Below are positions 36,440 to 46,377 of a DNA stretch of 64,000 nucleotides, piece after piece; within the stretch, counting starts at the first letter, position 1; each line of letters opens with the position of its first letter. This stretch comes from Dolosigranulum savutiense. GTDB taxonomy: Bacteria; Bacillota; Bacilli; Lactobacillales; Carnobacteriaceae_A. Under the pieces are notes generated by a model. That model had not been told where the DNA came from. It made no database searches and saw nothing but the letters and a program-made list of their open reading frames with translations. Where the stretch lies: assembly GCF_039830095.1 (NCBI RefSeq), contig NZ_CP142435.1, positions 1,240,001 to 1,304,000 on the forward strand, read 5' to 3'. A program made the position numbers and the translations under genes.

Positions 36440-37756
36440 ATGGATACGATTATTGTACATGGGGGCAATAATAAGTTAGAAGGTACCGTGAAGATTGAAG
36501 GAGCAAAGAATGCTGCCTTGCCCATTTTAGCAGCAAGTATTTTGCCAACTGAGGGCGTTAGTAAATTAACTAATGTTCCGAGATTATCAGATGTGTATAC
36601 CATGAAAGAAGTCTTGACACATTTGAACTTAAAAGTTGATTTTAATGAAGATAAAAATGAAATGTTGTTAGATGCAACAGCTGAATTGAATCCAGTCACA
36701 CCGTTCGAATACATGAGTAAAATGCGGGCATCCATCGTCGTGATGGGTCCTCTATTAGCGCGTCAAGGGTATGCCAAAGTAGCTCTTCCTGGTGGTTGTG
36801 CGATTGGAACACGTCCGATTGACCTACACTTAAAAGGCTTCAGAGCGATGGGAGTCGATATTAAGCTGGATGGCGGTCATGTGGAAGCAAGTGTGGATAG
36901 TCGCTTACGCGGGGCAGATATTTACTTAGATTTCCCAAGTGTTGGAGCGACACAAAATATTATGATGGCAGCAACACGAGCAGAGGGAACGACTACGATT
37001 GATAATGCAGCACGTGAACCAGAAATTGTTGATTTAGCTAACTTCTTGAACCAAATGGGGGCTAAAATTGTAGGAGCTGGAACGGAGACAATCCGTATCG
37101 AAGGGGTTGACAAGCTAGAATCAGTCGAGCACGCGATTATTCAAGACCGTATTGAAAGTGGTACGTTCATGGTGGCCGCAGCTGTAACGGGTGGCGATGT
37201 GTACATTAAGGACTGCATTACAGATCACAACCGCCCACTAATGTCAAAACTACGCGAAATGGGTGTCAAATTTATTGAAGATGAAGGTGGCCTCCGTGTC
37301 ATTGGTCCAGATGAATTGAAACCAACTGATGTGAAGACAATGCCACATCCCGGTTATCCAACTGACTTGCAAGCTCCAATGACGGTTGCTCAATTAATGG
37401 CACCTGGACAAAGTATTATGCGCGAGACAGTTTTCGAGAATCGCTTCATGCATATGGAAGAATTGCGTAAGATGAATGCGGACTTCAAGATTGATGATCA
37501 ATCAGCCATCATTTTTGGTGGGCGCCAATTGCAAGGTGCTCGCGTTCAGTCCAGTGACTTGCGTGCTTCATCAACGCTTGTGATTGCTGGCTTAGTTGCG
37601 AATGGGATTACACGCGTCACTAATCTGAAGCACTTAGATCGTGGATACTACAACTTCACCGAAAAAATGCAAGCATTAGGAGCAAACATCGAACGCGTCA
37701 ATGATGAAGTTGCTTCTGAAAAAGAAGCAACCAAAGAATCAATTAAAATTGGCTAA
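36440..37756 (+). CDS. murA: UDP-N-acetylglucosamine 1-carboxyvinyltransferase
   Basis: First committed step of peptidoglycan synthesis: transfers enolpyruvate from PEP to UDP-GlcNAc; the target of fosfomycin. 438 residues. The active-site cysteine is in [10 protein letters not shown], so the fosfomycin-reactive residue is retained; [11 protein letters not shown] and the DLRAS motif are typical. ATG follows GGAGG. murB, the next pathway gene, is 16 kb away. Confidence 0.96.
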   Translation: MDTIIVHGGNNKLEGTVKIEGAKNAALPILAASILPTEGVSKLTNVPRLSDVYTMKEVLTHLNLKVDFNEDKNEMLLDATAELNPVTPFEYMSKMRASIVVMGPLLARQGYAKVALPGGCAIGTRPIDLHLKGFRAMGVDIKLDGGHVEASVDSRLRGADIYLDFPSVGATQNIMMAATRAEGTTTIDNAAREPEIVDLANFLNQMGAKIVGAGTETIRIEGVDKLESVEHAIIQDRIESGTFMVAAAVTGGDVYIKDCITDHNRPLMSKLREMGVKFIEDEGGLRVIGPDELKPTDVKTMPHPGYPTDLQAPMTVAQLMAPGQSIMRETVFENRFMHMEELRKMNADFKIDDQSAIIFGGRQLQGARVQSSDLRASSTLVIAGLVANGITRVTNLKHLDRGYYNFTEKMQALGANIERVNDEVASEKEATKESIKIG

Positions 37757-37785
37757 GTATTAGTTCATACGTATCAGCCAGATAG

Positions 37786-37819
37786 AGCCACATAGACCAG
37801 ATAGGTTTGTGTGGTTTTT
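37786..37819 (+). terminator. Terminator after murA
   Basis: AGCCACATAGACC/GGTTTGTGTGGTT, 13 bp with G-T wobbles, 5-nt loop, T-run tail. Confidence 0.82.
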
Positions 37820-37852
37820 ACATAAAAAAATAGAATATCAGCCTATGAACAC

Positions 37853-37881
37853 TTGTTAGAAGTAAGGGAATGGCGTATACT
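37853..37881 (+). promoter_or_regulatory. potABCD promoter
   Basis: TTGTTA (37853-37858), 17-bp spacer, TATACT (37876-37881); leader of ~92 nt. Confidence 0.7.
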
Positions 37882-37979
37882 GAAAGATAATTCAAGGATT
37901 GCTAGCGATGCATATTATAGGAGTAAGCAGGTGACCTTTCTTGTTTATTAAAGAAATGACGATGGAGGATTTATGACAA

Positions 37980-39152
37980 GTGACTGAACCAATCATTAAA
38001 TTTCATAATATTTCAAAAACATTTGAAGATAGTGGTGTACAAGTACTGAAGAATATTGACTTTGAACTGGAAGAAGGCAAATTTTATACCTTGCTGGGTG
38101 CTTCTGGATCGGGAAAATCAACCATTCTTAATATAATGGTGGGTCTTTTAGAACCAACGAGTGGGGATATTTATTTAGATGGCGAGCGAATCAATGACTT
38201 GCCTACTCATCAGCGCGACATTCATACGGTGTTTCAAAATTATGCTCTTTTCCCGCACATGAATGTGTTTGATAATGTCGCTTTTGCGTTGAAGTTAAAG
38301 AAAGTTGATAAGAAAGAAATTGCTAGACGGGTAAAAGACACCTTAAAAATGGTCCGACTTGAAGGGTTTGAAAAACGTTCGATTCAAAAATTATCGGGCG
38401 GACAACGCCAACGTGTCGCGATTGCGCGAGCGATTATTAATGAACCGCGCGTCGTCTTACTTGATGAACCGCTCTCAGCACTCGATTTAAAATTACGAAC
38501 AGATATGCAGTATGAATTGCGAGAATTACAACAACGATTAGGGATCACATTTGTTTTTGTGACGCATGATCAGGAAGAAGCATTAGCTATGAGTGATTGG
38601 ATTTTTGTCATGAATGAAGGCGAAATTGTTCAGTCAGGGACACCGGTCGATATTTATGATGAGCCGATCAATCATTTTGTGGCTGATTTTATCGGCGAAT
38701 CCAACATTATTAATGGTATCATGATTGAAGATTACCTGGTATCCTTCAATGGAAAAGAATTCGAAGCAGTCGATGGGGGCATGTATCCGAATGAACCCGT
38801 TGAAGTAGTCATTCGGCCGGAAGATCTCCAAATTACGTCACCACAAGAGGGAAAATTGCAAGTTAAAGTCGATACCCAATTGTTCCGCGGGGTGCATTAT
38901 GAAATTATCACTTATGATGAGCTAGGAAATGAATGGATGATTCATTCTACGCGTAAGGCGACGGAAGGAGATATCATTGGCTTAAACTTTGGGCCTGAGG
39001 ATCTCCATATTATGCGTCTGGATGAAACAGAAGAAGAATTTGATGCCCGCATTGAAGAATATGTTGGAGTAGATGAACAAGCGGACGACCACATCAATGG
39101 TCAGAAAGATCCGTTAACTAATATTGGGCAGGAGGAGCGCTATGAAGAGTAG
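37980..39152 (+). CDS. potA: Spermidine/putrescine ABC transporter ATP-binding protein
   Basis: ATPase of the polyamine importer. 390 residues: Walker [11 protein letters not shown]-loop, signature [14 protein letters not shown], Walker [13 protein letters not shown], switch His in FVTHDQEEA, then a TOBE-type regulatory C-terminus. The start is GTG 37980, 11 nt after GGAGG. An out-of-frame ATG at 37973 lies closer to the same ribosome site but stops after four codons, which may reduce or couple initiation. In many Lactobacillales murB precedes potA; here murB is elsewhere. Overlaps potB by 11 nt. Confidence 0.95.
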   Translation: MTEPIIKFHNISKTFEDSGVQVLKNIDFELEEGKFYTLLGASGSGKSTILNIMVGLLEPTSGDIYLDGERINDLPTHQRDIHTVFQNYALFPHMNVFDNVAFALKLKKVDKKEIARRVKDTLKMVRLEGFEKRSIQKLSGGQRQRVAIARAIINEPRVVLLDEPLSALDLKLRTDMQYELRELQQRLGITFVFVTHDQEEALAMSDWIFVMNEGEIVQSGTPVDIYDEPINHFVADFIGESNIINGIMIEDYLVSFNGKEFEAVDGGMYPNEPVEVVIRPEDLQITSPQEGKLQVKVDTQLFRGVHYEIITYDELGNEWMIHSTRKATEGDIIGLNFGPEDLHIMRLDETEEEFDARIEEYVGVDEQADDHINGQKDPLTNIGQEERYEE

Positions 39153-39936
39153 ATCACGTTTTTTTTCAGTGCCGTACTTTTTTTGGATCCTATTATTTGT
39201 GGTAGCTCCAGCCATTCTTTTGGTGTATCAATCTTTTTTTGATATCCATGGCGAAGTGACATTGGCTAACTACAAAACTTTTTTTAGCTCGTGGACGTAT
39301 TTAAGAATGAGCTTCGATTCGGTGCTCTATGCGGGGATTATTACTTTAGCCACGCTGATTATTTCGTATCCGACCGCACTACTGTTAACCCAATTGAAGC
39401 ACAAGCAATTATGGATTATGCTCATTATTTTGCCAACATGGGTTAATTTATTATTAAAAGCCTATGCATTTATGGGAATTTTTGGCCAACAGGGTGGCAT
39501 CAATAGTTTCTTGTCGTTCATCGGCATCGGTCCGCAGCAAATCCTCTTTACTGATTTTGCCTTTATTTTTGTTGCTGCTTATATTGAGTTGCCGTTTATG
39601 ATTTTGCCGATCTTTAATGCCCTGGATGATATTGATCATAATGTCATTAATGCTAGTCGTGACCTTGGAGCGACTGAATTTCAAGCCTTCACTACTGTTA
39701 TCCTACCATTGTCTTTAAATGGTGTGAGAGCAGGCGTGCAGTCGGTATTTATCCCCAGTCTAAGCCTATTTATGCTCACACGCTTAATTGGGGGAAATCG
39801 CGTCATCACACTTGGAACAGCTATTGAACAGCATTTCTTAACGACACAGAATTGGGGAATGGGCTCCACAATTGGTGTTATTTTAATTTTGACTATGATC
39901 ATCATTATGTGGCTAACAAAGGAGAAGACGAAATGA
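39142..39936 (+). CDS. potB: Spermidine/putrescine ABC transporter permease
   Basis: First membrane subunit. 264 residues, six membrane segments, with the permease EAA-like loop ([22 protein letters not shown]) that contacts PotA. The ATG at 39142 follows GGAGGAG inside the end of potA. It ends in an ATGA overlap with potC. Confidence 0.94.
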   Translation: MKSRSRFFSVPYFFWILLFVVAPAILLVYQSFFDIHGEVTLANYKTFFSSWTYLRMSFDSVLYAGIITLATLIISYPTALLLTQLKHKQLWIMLIILPTWVNLLLKAYAFMGIFGQQGGINSFLSFIGIGPQQILFTDFAFIFVAAYIELPFMILPIFNALDDIDHNVINASRDLGATEFQAFTTVILPLSLNGVRAGVQSVFIPSLSLFMLTRLIGGNRVITLGTAIEQHFLTTQNWGMGSTIGVILILTMIIIMWLTKEKTK

Positions 39937-40709
39937 AAAAATTTGCTAAGCTATATCTAGTACTTGTCTTTGCTTTATTATACATGCCTATTTTTTATTT
40001 GATGTTCTATTCCTTTAATCAAGGAGGAGATATGAATGGCTTTACGGGCATGACCTTGGAGCACTATCAGACGTTGTTCGAGGATACTCGTTTAATGACT
40101 ATTTTCCTACATACCTTTGTGCTGGCATTCAGTAGTGCGTTGGTTGCTACGATTATTGGAACGTTTGGTGCGATTTATATTCACCAAATCCGACCGAAAT
40201 ATCAAAATGCGCTTCTCTCAACTAATAATGTCTTGATGGTGTCACCAGATGTCATGATTGGCGCTTCTTTTTTAATTCTCTTTACTTTTTTGAAGTTTCA
40301 ACTGGGGATGTTTACGGTGTTTTTGAGCCACGTTGCGTTTTCAATTCCGATCGTTGTATTAATGGTGTTGCCTCGCTTGAAGGAAATGAATCAAGCAATG
40401 GTGGATGCGGCATATGATTTAGGAGCCAATGAATTCCAAGTGCTTAAAGAAGTGATCTTGCCCTATCTAACGCCGGGAATTATTGCCGGTTATTTTATGG
40501 CATTTACGTATTCATTAGATGATTTTTCGGTGACCTTCTTCTTAACCGGAAATGGATTCACCACATTATCGGTGGAGATTTATTCCCGAGCTCGCCGAGG
40601 GATTTCGTTAGATATTAACGCCTTATCTACCCTTGTTTTCCTTTTCTCTATTTTGTTAGTTATTGGTTATTATTATATTTCACAAGACAAGGAGGACCAA
40701 TATGAGTAA
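39933..40709 (+). CDS. potC: Spermidine/putrescine ABC transporter permease
   Basis: Second membrane subunit, 258 residues, six membrane segments; EAA loop DAAYDLGANEFQVLKEVILP. The ATG at 39933 follows GGAGAAG and overlaps the potB stop by 4 nt. Overlaps potD by 8 nt. Confidence 0.94.
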   Translation: MKKFAKLYLVLVFALLYMPIFYLMFYSFNQGGDMNGFTGMTLEHYQTLFEDTRLMTIFLHTFVLAFSSALVATIIGTFGAIYIHQIRPKYQNALLSTNNVLMVSPDVMIGASFLILFTFLKFQLGMFTVFLSHVAFSIPIVVLMVLPRLKEMNQAMVDAAYDLGANEFQVLKEVILPYLTPGIIAGYFMAFTYSLDDFSVTFFLTGNGFTTLSVEIYSRARRGISLDINALSTLVFLFSILLVIGYYYISQDKEDQYE

Positions 40710-41775
40710 GCTCTATTCATTCTTAATAGGTGTTTTAGGCATCATTGTCCTTTTAATGAGTGGTTCCTTCATCTTGCAGCAAAAAACAGAATCCACAACC
40801 CAATCTGATAAATTAGTTATCTACAACTGGGGAGATTATATAGATCCCGACCTGCTTAAAAAATTTACCCAAGAGACCGGGATTGAGATCCAATACGAAA
40901 CCTTCGACTCCAATGAGGCAATGTACACTAAAGTGAAGCAAGGCGGAACAACTTACGATATTGCCGTTCCAAGTGATTATATGATTGACAAGATGATAAA
41001 AGATGATCTCTTAGCCAAGCTAGATAAGTCGAAATTAGTGGGGATGGAGCATATTGGAGAGGAATTTTTAGGGAAACGTTTTGACCCACAGAATGACTAT
41101 TCTCTTCCGTATCTTTGGGGAACAGTCGGTATTGTGTATAATGAACAGCTAGTGGATCAAGCACCGATGCATTGGGAAGACTTATGGCGACCAGAATATG
41201 AAAATAGTATAATGTTGGTTGATGGAGCGCGTGAAGTTATGGGAATTGGATTAACTGCTCTAGGGTACAGTGTGAACTCTAAGGATATAGACCAGTTGCA
41301 TGCAGCGGAAGAAAAGCTCCAACAGTTAACACCGAATATTAAAGCGATCGTCGCTGATGAAATGAAAGGTTATATGATTCGTGGAGATGCGGCGATTGGA
41401 GTAACGTTCTCGGGTGAGGCGAGTGAGATGATTGAAGGGAATGAACATCTGCACTATATCGTCCCTTCAGAAGGCTCGAATCTTTGGTTTGATAATTTAG
41501 TCTTGCTGAAGAATATGGTTCATGAAGAAGAAGCCTACGCGTTCCTCAACTTTATGAATCAACCGGAAAATGCTGCGCAAAATGCCGAATATATTGGCTA
41601 TGCAACGCCGAATAACACCGCAAAAGCCTTATTACCTGATGAAGTAAAAGCAGATCCGGCCTTTTATCCAACAGAGGATGTGTTTGAAGAATTGGAAATC
41701 TATGAAAATCTTGGTGCAGAATGGCTAGAGATTTACAATGATCTCTATCTCCAAATTAAAATGTATCGCAAATAA
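40702..41775 (+). CDS. potD: Spermidine/putrescine-binding protein
   Basis: Extracellular substrate-binding subunit. 357 residues: N-terminal membrane anchor/signal (SFLIGVLGIIVLLMSGSFIL) and a PotD periplasmic-binding fold (VIYNWGDYIDPDLL, PYLWGTVGIVYNE, GVTFSGEASEM). There is no lipobox cysteine; as I recall streptococcal PotD also begins with an uncleaved anchor of this kind, so this is not a defect. The acidic residues that bind polyamine amines are in a conserved context (DGAREVMG, FDSNEAMY). Confidence 0.95.
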   Translation: MSKLYSFLIGVLGIIVLLMSGSFILQQKTESTTQSDKLVIYNWGDYIDPDLLKKFTQETGIEIQYETFDSNEAMYTKVKQGGTTYDIAVPSDYMIDKMIKDDLLAKLDKSKLVGMEHIGEEFLGKRFDPQNDYSLPYLWGTVGIVYNEQLVDQAPMHWEDLWRPEYENSIMLVDGAREVMGIGLTALGYSVNSKDIDQLHAAEEKLQQLTPNIKAIVADEMKGYMIRGDAAIGVTFSGEASEMIEGNEHLHYIVPSEGSNLWFDNLVLLKNMVHEEEAYAFLNFMNQPENAAQNAEYIGYATPNNTAKALLPDEVKADPAFYPTEDVFEELEIYENLGAEWLEIYNDLYLQIKMYRK

Positions 41776-41791
41776 GCAAGCATAACAAACC

Positions 41792-41845
41792 ATCGAGTAG
41801 GAGAGTAGCCGCTAAACGGATAAATCTTCTGCTCGATATTTATTT
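41792..41845 (+). terminator. Terminator after potD
   Basis: 13-bp stem (ATCGAGTAGGAGA/TCTTCTGCTCGAT, two G-T wobbles) enclosing an inner CCG/CGG hairpin, then ATTTATTT. Confidence 0.7.
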
Positions 41846-41983
41846 AAACGCATTGTGCTTGTTTACGACCCGTATAAGCGAAGTAAAAAAGAAAGATACC
41901 TTCCGTTATTTTACCTAGTATGTTCGTTAATCCGCAATATCAAAGAAATAAGCTACAGCTAAGTCGACCTTAACCCAATGAAA

Positions 41984-42012
41984 TTGACTTTTGGCGGATG
42001 ACATTATAAAAT
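41984..42012 (+). promoter_or_regulatory. Promoter of the candidate small RNA
   Basis: TTGACT (41984-41989), 17-bp spacer, TAAAAT (42007-42012): 5/6 matches at both boxes with ideal spacing. No start codon with a ribosome site follows before the terminator at 42131. Confidence 0.6.
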
Positions 42013-42018
42013 GAAATA

Positions 42019-42154
42019 AGTGGCAAGTATGCTTGAGAGTATCTATCAGAAAATCACTCAGATACTCTGATTTAAAAGACGTTAAAATGAATATTTAAAA
42101 ATGAATACATGATGATTAATCTGTGGGAAAAGATGGCGCAACCATCTCTTTTTT
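42019..42154 (+). ncRNA. Candidate small RNA (~135 nt)
   Basis: Bounded by the promoter at 41984-42012 and the terminator at 42131-42154. A 9-bp hairpin (AGAGTATCT/AGATACTCT, 42036-42068, 15-nt loop) lies near the 5' end and an A-rich single-stranded stretch follows. It does not look like SRP RNA, 6S RNA, RNase P or tmRNA. It could alternatively be a terminated leader of uvrC. Inferred from signals only. Confidence 0.4.
42131..42154 (+). terminator. Intrinsic terminator without an upstream protein gene
   Basis: AGATGG/CCATCT stem with 5-nt loop, then CTTTTTT. It lies 355 bp after potD, beyond potD's own terminator. Confidence 0.75.
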
Positions 42155-42192
42155 GGAGAAGATATCATGTGAAAATATCTACAATTATCTTG

Positions 42193-42201
42193 TGCTATAG
42201 A
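42193..42201 (+). promoter_or_regulatory. Extended -10 promoter of uvrC
   Basis: TGC-TATAGA, 75 bp before the uvrC start. No clear -35. Confidence 0.45.
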
Positions 42202-42275
42202 CATAAGCGGGTAGGCAATTAGTGGCAATGAGTGAGCAGTTAATCAGTTTGATTGAATTAAAAGGAGGGATGTTG

Positions 42276-44063
42276 ATGGCAAGTGAACATATCGAGCGGA
42301 AATTGAAGGTGTTGCCTAAGGAGCCGGGCGTTTACTTGATGAAAGATGAAGCCGGTGAGATTCTTTATATTGGGAAGGCGAAAGTGTTGCGTAATCGGGT
42401 GCGGTCGTACTTCAAGAGTTCGCATACGGGGAAGACTGCCCGATTAGTGAGTGAAATTCGTGATTTTGAGACGATTATTACCTCGTCCGATAAAGAGGCA
42501 CTCCTCTTAGAAGTATCACTAATTCAAAAACACAAACCGCCATATAATATTTTACTGAAGTTTGGCACAACGTATCCCTATTTGAAGATTACGAATGAAG
42601 CGGATCCACAACTGATCATTGCCAGTGAATATGAAGATGATGGCGGGCAATATTTTGGGCCATATCCGAATGTGGGAGCGGCCATGCAAGTGCAACAGAT
42701 TTTACATAAGACCTATCCATTGCGGCGCTGTCCCAAGCGTCAGAATCGTGCCTGCTTATATTATCATATGGACCAATGTATTGGGCCATGTGTTCGAGAA
42801 GTATCGGCAGCGGAGTATCGCGCGCAGGTTGCTAAGATAAGGTCCTTCCTGAACGGCAATGTTTCTGAGATTAAGCAAGATTTGCAAGAGCGGATGCAGG
42901 CAGCTTCGGATGAGATGAATTACGAAGCAGCGGCTGAGTTTCGCGATCAAATTTCATATATTGAACAGACGGTTGAGAAGCAGTCAATTATTTCAGGAGA
43001 CTTTACACCGCGCGATTTCTTTAACTTCTATATGGATAAGGGATGGCTTTCGATTCAAGTGTTCTTCGTGCGCCAGGCGACATTGATTAAGCGTGATGTA
43101 GCCATGTTTCCATGTCATAGTGAGCCACAAGAGGAATTGTTGAGCTATATTGTTCAGTATTATCAGAATAAACAAAATCAAGTACCGAAAGAAATCTATG
43201 TGCCACCACTTGTTGATACGGAATTGTTGGCCGAGACATTACCGGGCCACCCCAAAGTGCATATTCCTCAACGTGGTGCGAAAAAAGAGATGCTCGAGAT
43301 GGCGTATAAGAATGCGAAGTTATCGCTTTTAGACAAGTTCCGCTTGATTGCGATGAAACAGCAGAAGACGACCGGTGCGATCGAAGAGCTCTCGGAGGTG
43401 TTGGGCTTAGGTTACTTAGAAGTGATTGAAGCATTTGATCATTCCAATATTCAGGGGACCAATCCAGTCTCAGCGATGGTTAGTTTCAAAGATGGGAAAG
43501 CCAATAAGTCCGGGTACCGCAAATATAAAATAAAAACAGTCGATGGTGCGGATGAAGCGGCGACGACGCGGGAGGTTATCCGGCGTCGGTACAGTCGCTT
43601 GTTGAAGGAAGAGAAGGCTTTGCCCGATTTGGTGCTGATGGATGGAGGCAAGGTGCAAGTCGGCGCTGCTCGTGAGGTGTTAGTGCACGAGCTGGGGCTA
43701 GACTTGCCCGTTGCTGGGATGGTGAAGGATGAGAAACACCAGACAGCAGGCTTGATTTTTGGGCCCGAGTTAGCAGCAGTGGATCTTTCCCCACGAAGTC
43801 AAGCTTTTCATCTCGTGCAACGTATTCAGGATGAGGTGCACCGCTTTGCGATTAGTTTTCACCGCAATGTGCGTAGTAAGAATAGTTTCACCTCAGAGTT
43901 GGACGATATTAAAGGAGTTGGCCAAAAGACGCGAACGAAAGTGCTTCGTCATTTTAAATCCATGCGTCGTCTAAAGGAAGCTAGTGTGGATGATATTCGT
44001 CAGCTGGGCATTCCCGAACAGGTTGCCCACCGAATTAAAGAGACTTTAAGTGATTATGACTAG
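42276..44063 (+). CDS. uvrC: UvrABC excinuclease subunit C
   Basis: Makes both incisions in nucleotide excision repair. 595 residues: GIY-YIG nuclease (~12-95; PGVYLMKDEAGEILYIGKAK), UVR domain binding UvrB (~200-235; AASDEMNYEAAAEFRDQI), RNase H-like nuclease (~375-530; ALPDLVLMDGG) and C-terminal helix-hairpin-helix (DIKGVGQKTRTKVL). ATG 42276 follows GGAGGG by 6 nt; upstream in-frame ATGs at 42222 and 42228 have no ribosome site. The GNAT gene follows after 18 nt. Confidence 0.95.
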   Translation: MASEHIERKLKVLPKEPGVYLMKDEAGEILYIGKAKVLRNRVRSYFKSSHTGKTARLVSEIRDFETIITSSDKEALLLEVSLIQKHKPPYNILLKFGTTYPYLKITNEADPQLIIASEYEDDGGQYFGPYPNVGAAMQVQQILHKTYPLRRCPKRQNRACLYYHMDQCIGPCVREVSAAEYRAQVAKIRSFLNGNVSEIKQDLQERMQAASDEMNYEAAAEFRDQISYIEQTVEKQSIISGDFTPRDFFNFYMDKGWLSIQVFFVRQATLIKRDVAMFPCHSEPQEELLSYIVQYYQNKQNQVPKEIYVPPLVDTELLAETLPGHPKVHIPQRGAKKEMLEMAYKNAKLSLLDKFRLIAMKQQKTTGAIEELSEVLGLGYLEVIEAFDHSNIQGTNPVSAMVSFKDGKANKSGYRKYKIKTVDGADEAATTREVIRRRYSRLLKEEKALPDLVLMDGGKVQVGAAREVLVHELGLDLPVAGMVKDEKHQTAGLIFGPELAAVDLSPRSQAFHLVQRIQDEVHRFAISFHRNVRSKNSFTSELDDIKGVGQKTRTKVLRHFKSMRRLKEASVDDIRQLGIPEQVAHRIKETLSDYD

Positions 44064-44081
44064 TTTATAGGAGGAGATGCA

Positions 44082-44636
44082 ATGATTAGAGAAGCAACAG
44101 CTGCGGATTTACCGCGTATTATTGAATTGAATAAAATTATTATGAATGATATGGAACACTCGATGTTGGCCAATAATGACTGGGCGACATTGAGGAAAGC
44201 GTTGGTTGAAGTGGGCCGACATCCAGAAATGAAGATGAACTTTCGCCATATTTTAGTCAAGGTGATTGATCATGAAGTTGTTGGATTTGTTTGTGGATAT
44301 GTGGGGGGCTTTCAGGAAAATCACGAGGTATACCATGAGCTCGAACAAAAATACGGGATTGACAATTTAGATCAATTCGATGAACGGGAGACATTCAATG
44401 AATGGTATTTGGATTCAATTGTTGTGTCGCCAGATTTTCAACGACGTGGTATCGGTTCTGAATTGATTGAAGCCGCTATGGAACGAGCACGTGATTATGG
44501 GCACGCGCGTATTGGGCTGAACTGTGACAAGACGAATGAAAAAGCACGAAAAGCCTACGAGAAACTTGGATTTAAGCCGATTGCAGAAGTAACATTGGAA
44601 GGTCATTTATACGATCATATGCAGCGCCGTTTATAG
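44082..44636 (+). CDS. GNAT-family N-acetyltransferase
   Basis: 184 residues with the GNAT acetyl-CoA fold: N-terminal IREATAADLPRIIELN, the core strand EWYLDSIVVSPDFQRRGIGSELI containing the pyrophosphate loop Q-R-R-G-I-G, and the C-terminal KARKAYEKLGFKPI. The substrate cannot be told from sequence. The ATG follows AGGAGG and the gene is probably co-transcribed with uvrC. Confidence 0.9.
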   Translation: MIREATAADLPRIIELNKIIMNDMEHSMLANNDWATLRKALVEVGRHPEMKMNFRHILVKVIDHEVVGFVCGYVGGFQENHEVYHELEQKYGIDNLDQFDERETFNEWYLDSIVVSPDFQRRGIGSELIEAAMERARDYGHARIGLNCDKTNEKARKAYEKLGFKPIAEVTLEGHLYDHMQRRL

Positions 44637-44648
44637 AATAGGAATTAT

Positions 44649-44677
44649 TTGGATTAAATCGTTTTTTGGTGTATGAT
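44649..44677 (+). promoter_or_regulatory. Promoter of the deacetylase gene
   Basis: TTGGAT (44649-44654), 17-bp spacer, TATGAT (44672-44677). Confidence 0.6.
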
Positions 44678-44761
44678 AGAAGTAACTTTTAGGGTGACTT
44701 TAAACAAATATTATAGAGACTATAAAATAGTGAACAAATAAAGAAAGTGAGTGACAAAACG

Positions 44762-46300
44762 ATGAAGCGTTTTTTCAAAGGAGTAGGTTATGGTCTACTC
44801 TGGCTAGTTAGTCTTGTTATAGTGGCGGTTGGTGTATTCTGGGCAACAGAACAAGGCATTATCGGTGAGTGGTTCCCACAATTCTCCTCTGAGCCAGAAT
44901 CAACTGTACAAGTGGATTCATTCGCAACTAATAACGGTAGTGATGCGTTTGAAGAAGCGGTCCATGTTCAGACTGGAAAAACATTCCATATGGTTGAGAC
45001 AGCTCCACGATTCCATGTAGCAGCGATTGATGAAGTAATTTCGAGTGCGATGACTGAATTGCGTCAACCTTTTGCTGAAAAGTACAATGAAGAGATGGAA
45101 AGACAGCAATTGGATAGTAAAGAACCGGTTGCTGAGCAGCGACCGTTCTATCAATTAGACTATGAAATCGAAGCAGTCAACGATTCTGTCTATGCGATTA
45201 CTTTTGAATCGATGATCTATAATGACGATACATTAGCTAACCGAGCTTCACAAGTTCTGCTAGTAGATGTGGAGGCAGAATCAGTTAGTCCATTAGCCGA
45301 CATATTTGAAACTAAAAATGAAACAGATGAAGCGGTAGCCACTGATGACGATACTCTGACAAATGAAGAATCAACCAAAGACAGTAAAGATAGCACGAAG
45401 TCATTAGTTGATTCTGTTCAAGAAGCACTTGCAAGTGAACATGGTGAAGATGTCAAACTAGCTACATTTACACAAGATTTCCCTACTATTGAGGCGCTAT
45501 TGCCTTACATGACAGTGAACAAAGCAGGGATTGCACTAACCTTCGATGCCGAGCAAGTTGCATCTGCTAAAGCAACAGCTGAGACTTATACAGTTGAGTT
45601 GTCGTGGGAAGAGTTGAATGCTTCGATTAACGATGAGTGGCGTGAACATCTCGATCTGCCAGAATTAACACCAGAAGTTGCCTATGCACAAGGGGATCAA
45701 CCTTGGACACCGGTAACCCGTGGACCCGCTTCGACTGATGGCAAGAAGCGAGTTGCTTTAACGTATGATGATGGTCCTGGTGGGGAAGAGACGACGGGAC
45801 GATTATTGAAGATGTTAGAGCAACATAATGCGAAAGCAACTTTCTACATGTTAGGTGATGTGGTCGAGTATAATCCTGAAATGGCACAACGCGTGCATAA
45901 AGCCGGTCATGAGATTGGTAACCATTCATGGGGACATCCGGTCTTGCCAAGTTTAGGACCAGCAGGAGCTGCTGAATCAATTGCTAAGGCAGAAGAAAGT
46001 ATTAAAAAAGCAGTAGGTAAAGGAACTAAGCACTATCGTCCACCATATGGCGAGCGTACGATGGAAGTTGATGAAGCGATTGGTAAACCCGCCATTCTTT
46101 GGTCAATTGATACGCAAGATTGGCGCACCCGTAATGCTCAAAGTGTCTTTGAAGAAGTTCGCTCAAAAGTACAAGATGGAGATATTATCTTAATGCATGA
46201 TATTCATCCAGAAACCATTGATGCATCTGCACTTATTTTGGATTACTTGGACAGTCAAGGATTCGAAATGGTCACCGTCAGTGAATTGATGGGTTACTAA
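44762..46300 (+). CDS. Membrane-anchored polysaccharide (peptidoglycan GlcNAc) deacetylase, PgdA-like
   Basis: 512 residues. One N-terminal membrane anchor (~9-30), an extracellular region resembling the DUF3298/RsiV-like part of streptococcal PgdA (~75-300) with an acidic insertion (~185-225), and a C-terminal NodB deacetylase (~330-512). Catalytic motifs are intact: TYDDGP (base and metal Asp), GNHSWGHP (metal His pair), RPPYGE and the terminal LMHDIHPET. Such enzymes remove acetyl groups from wall GlcNAc and raise lysozyme resistance; substrate assignment is by similarity. Start ATG 44762; GTG 44747 is the alternative. Confidence 0.87.
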   Translation: MKRFFKGVGYGLLWLVSLVIVAVGVFWATEQGIIGEWFPQFSSEPESTVQVDSFATNNGSDAFEEAVHVQTGKTFHMVETAPRFHVAAIDEVISSAMTELRQPFAEKYNEEMERQQLDSKEPVAEQRPFYQLDYEIEAVNDSVYAITFESMIYNDDTLANRASQVLLVDVEAESVSPLADIFETKNETDEAVATDDDTLTNEESTKDSKDSTKSLVDSVQEALASEHGEDVKLATFTQDFPTIEALLPYMTVNKAGIALTFDAEQVASAKATAETYTVELSWEELNASINDEWREHLDLPELTPEVAYAQGDQPWTPVTRGPASTDGKKRVALTYDDGPGGEETTGRLLKMLEQHNAKATFYMLGDVVEYNPEMAQRVHKAGHEIGNHSWGHPVLPSLGPAGAAESIAKAEESIKKAVGKGTKHYRPPYGERTMEVDEAIGKPAILWSIDTQDWRTRNAQSVFEEVRSKVQDGDIILMHDIHPETIDASALILDYLDSQGFEMVTVSELMGY

Positions 46301-46333
46301 CTCATCTAGTTTTTCTTAATGGAAAATGAATAA

Positions 46334-46376
46334 AAAGCCCTAGTCGTTTTACAATGTGTAAAGCGATTAGGGCTTT
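46334..46376. terminator. Bidirectional terminator between convergent genes
   Basis: 19-bp stem AAAGCCCTAGTCGTTTTAC/GTAAAGCGATTAGGGCTTT with two wobbles and a 5-nt loop, A-run before and T-rich after. Serves the deacetylase gene and the minus-strand LURP-like gene. Confidence 0.85.
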
Positions 46377-46377
46377 A

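Larger units (their letters stand above)
41776..42275 (+). other. 500-bp gap between potD and uvrC
   Basis: No credible protein gene. It contains the potD terminator, a stretch with nothing recognisable (about 41850-41980), then a good promoter, a hairpin and an intrinsic terminator that together look like a small RNA gene, then an extended -10 for uvrC. Confidence 0.65.

Noticed and set aside
40702-40780. PotD lacking a lipobox cysteine, as if its signal were damaged
   Set aside because: To my knowledge PotD of streptococci and relatives uses a similar N-terminal anchor without a lipobox; the rest of the protein is complete.
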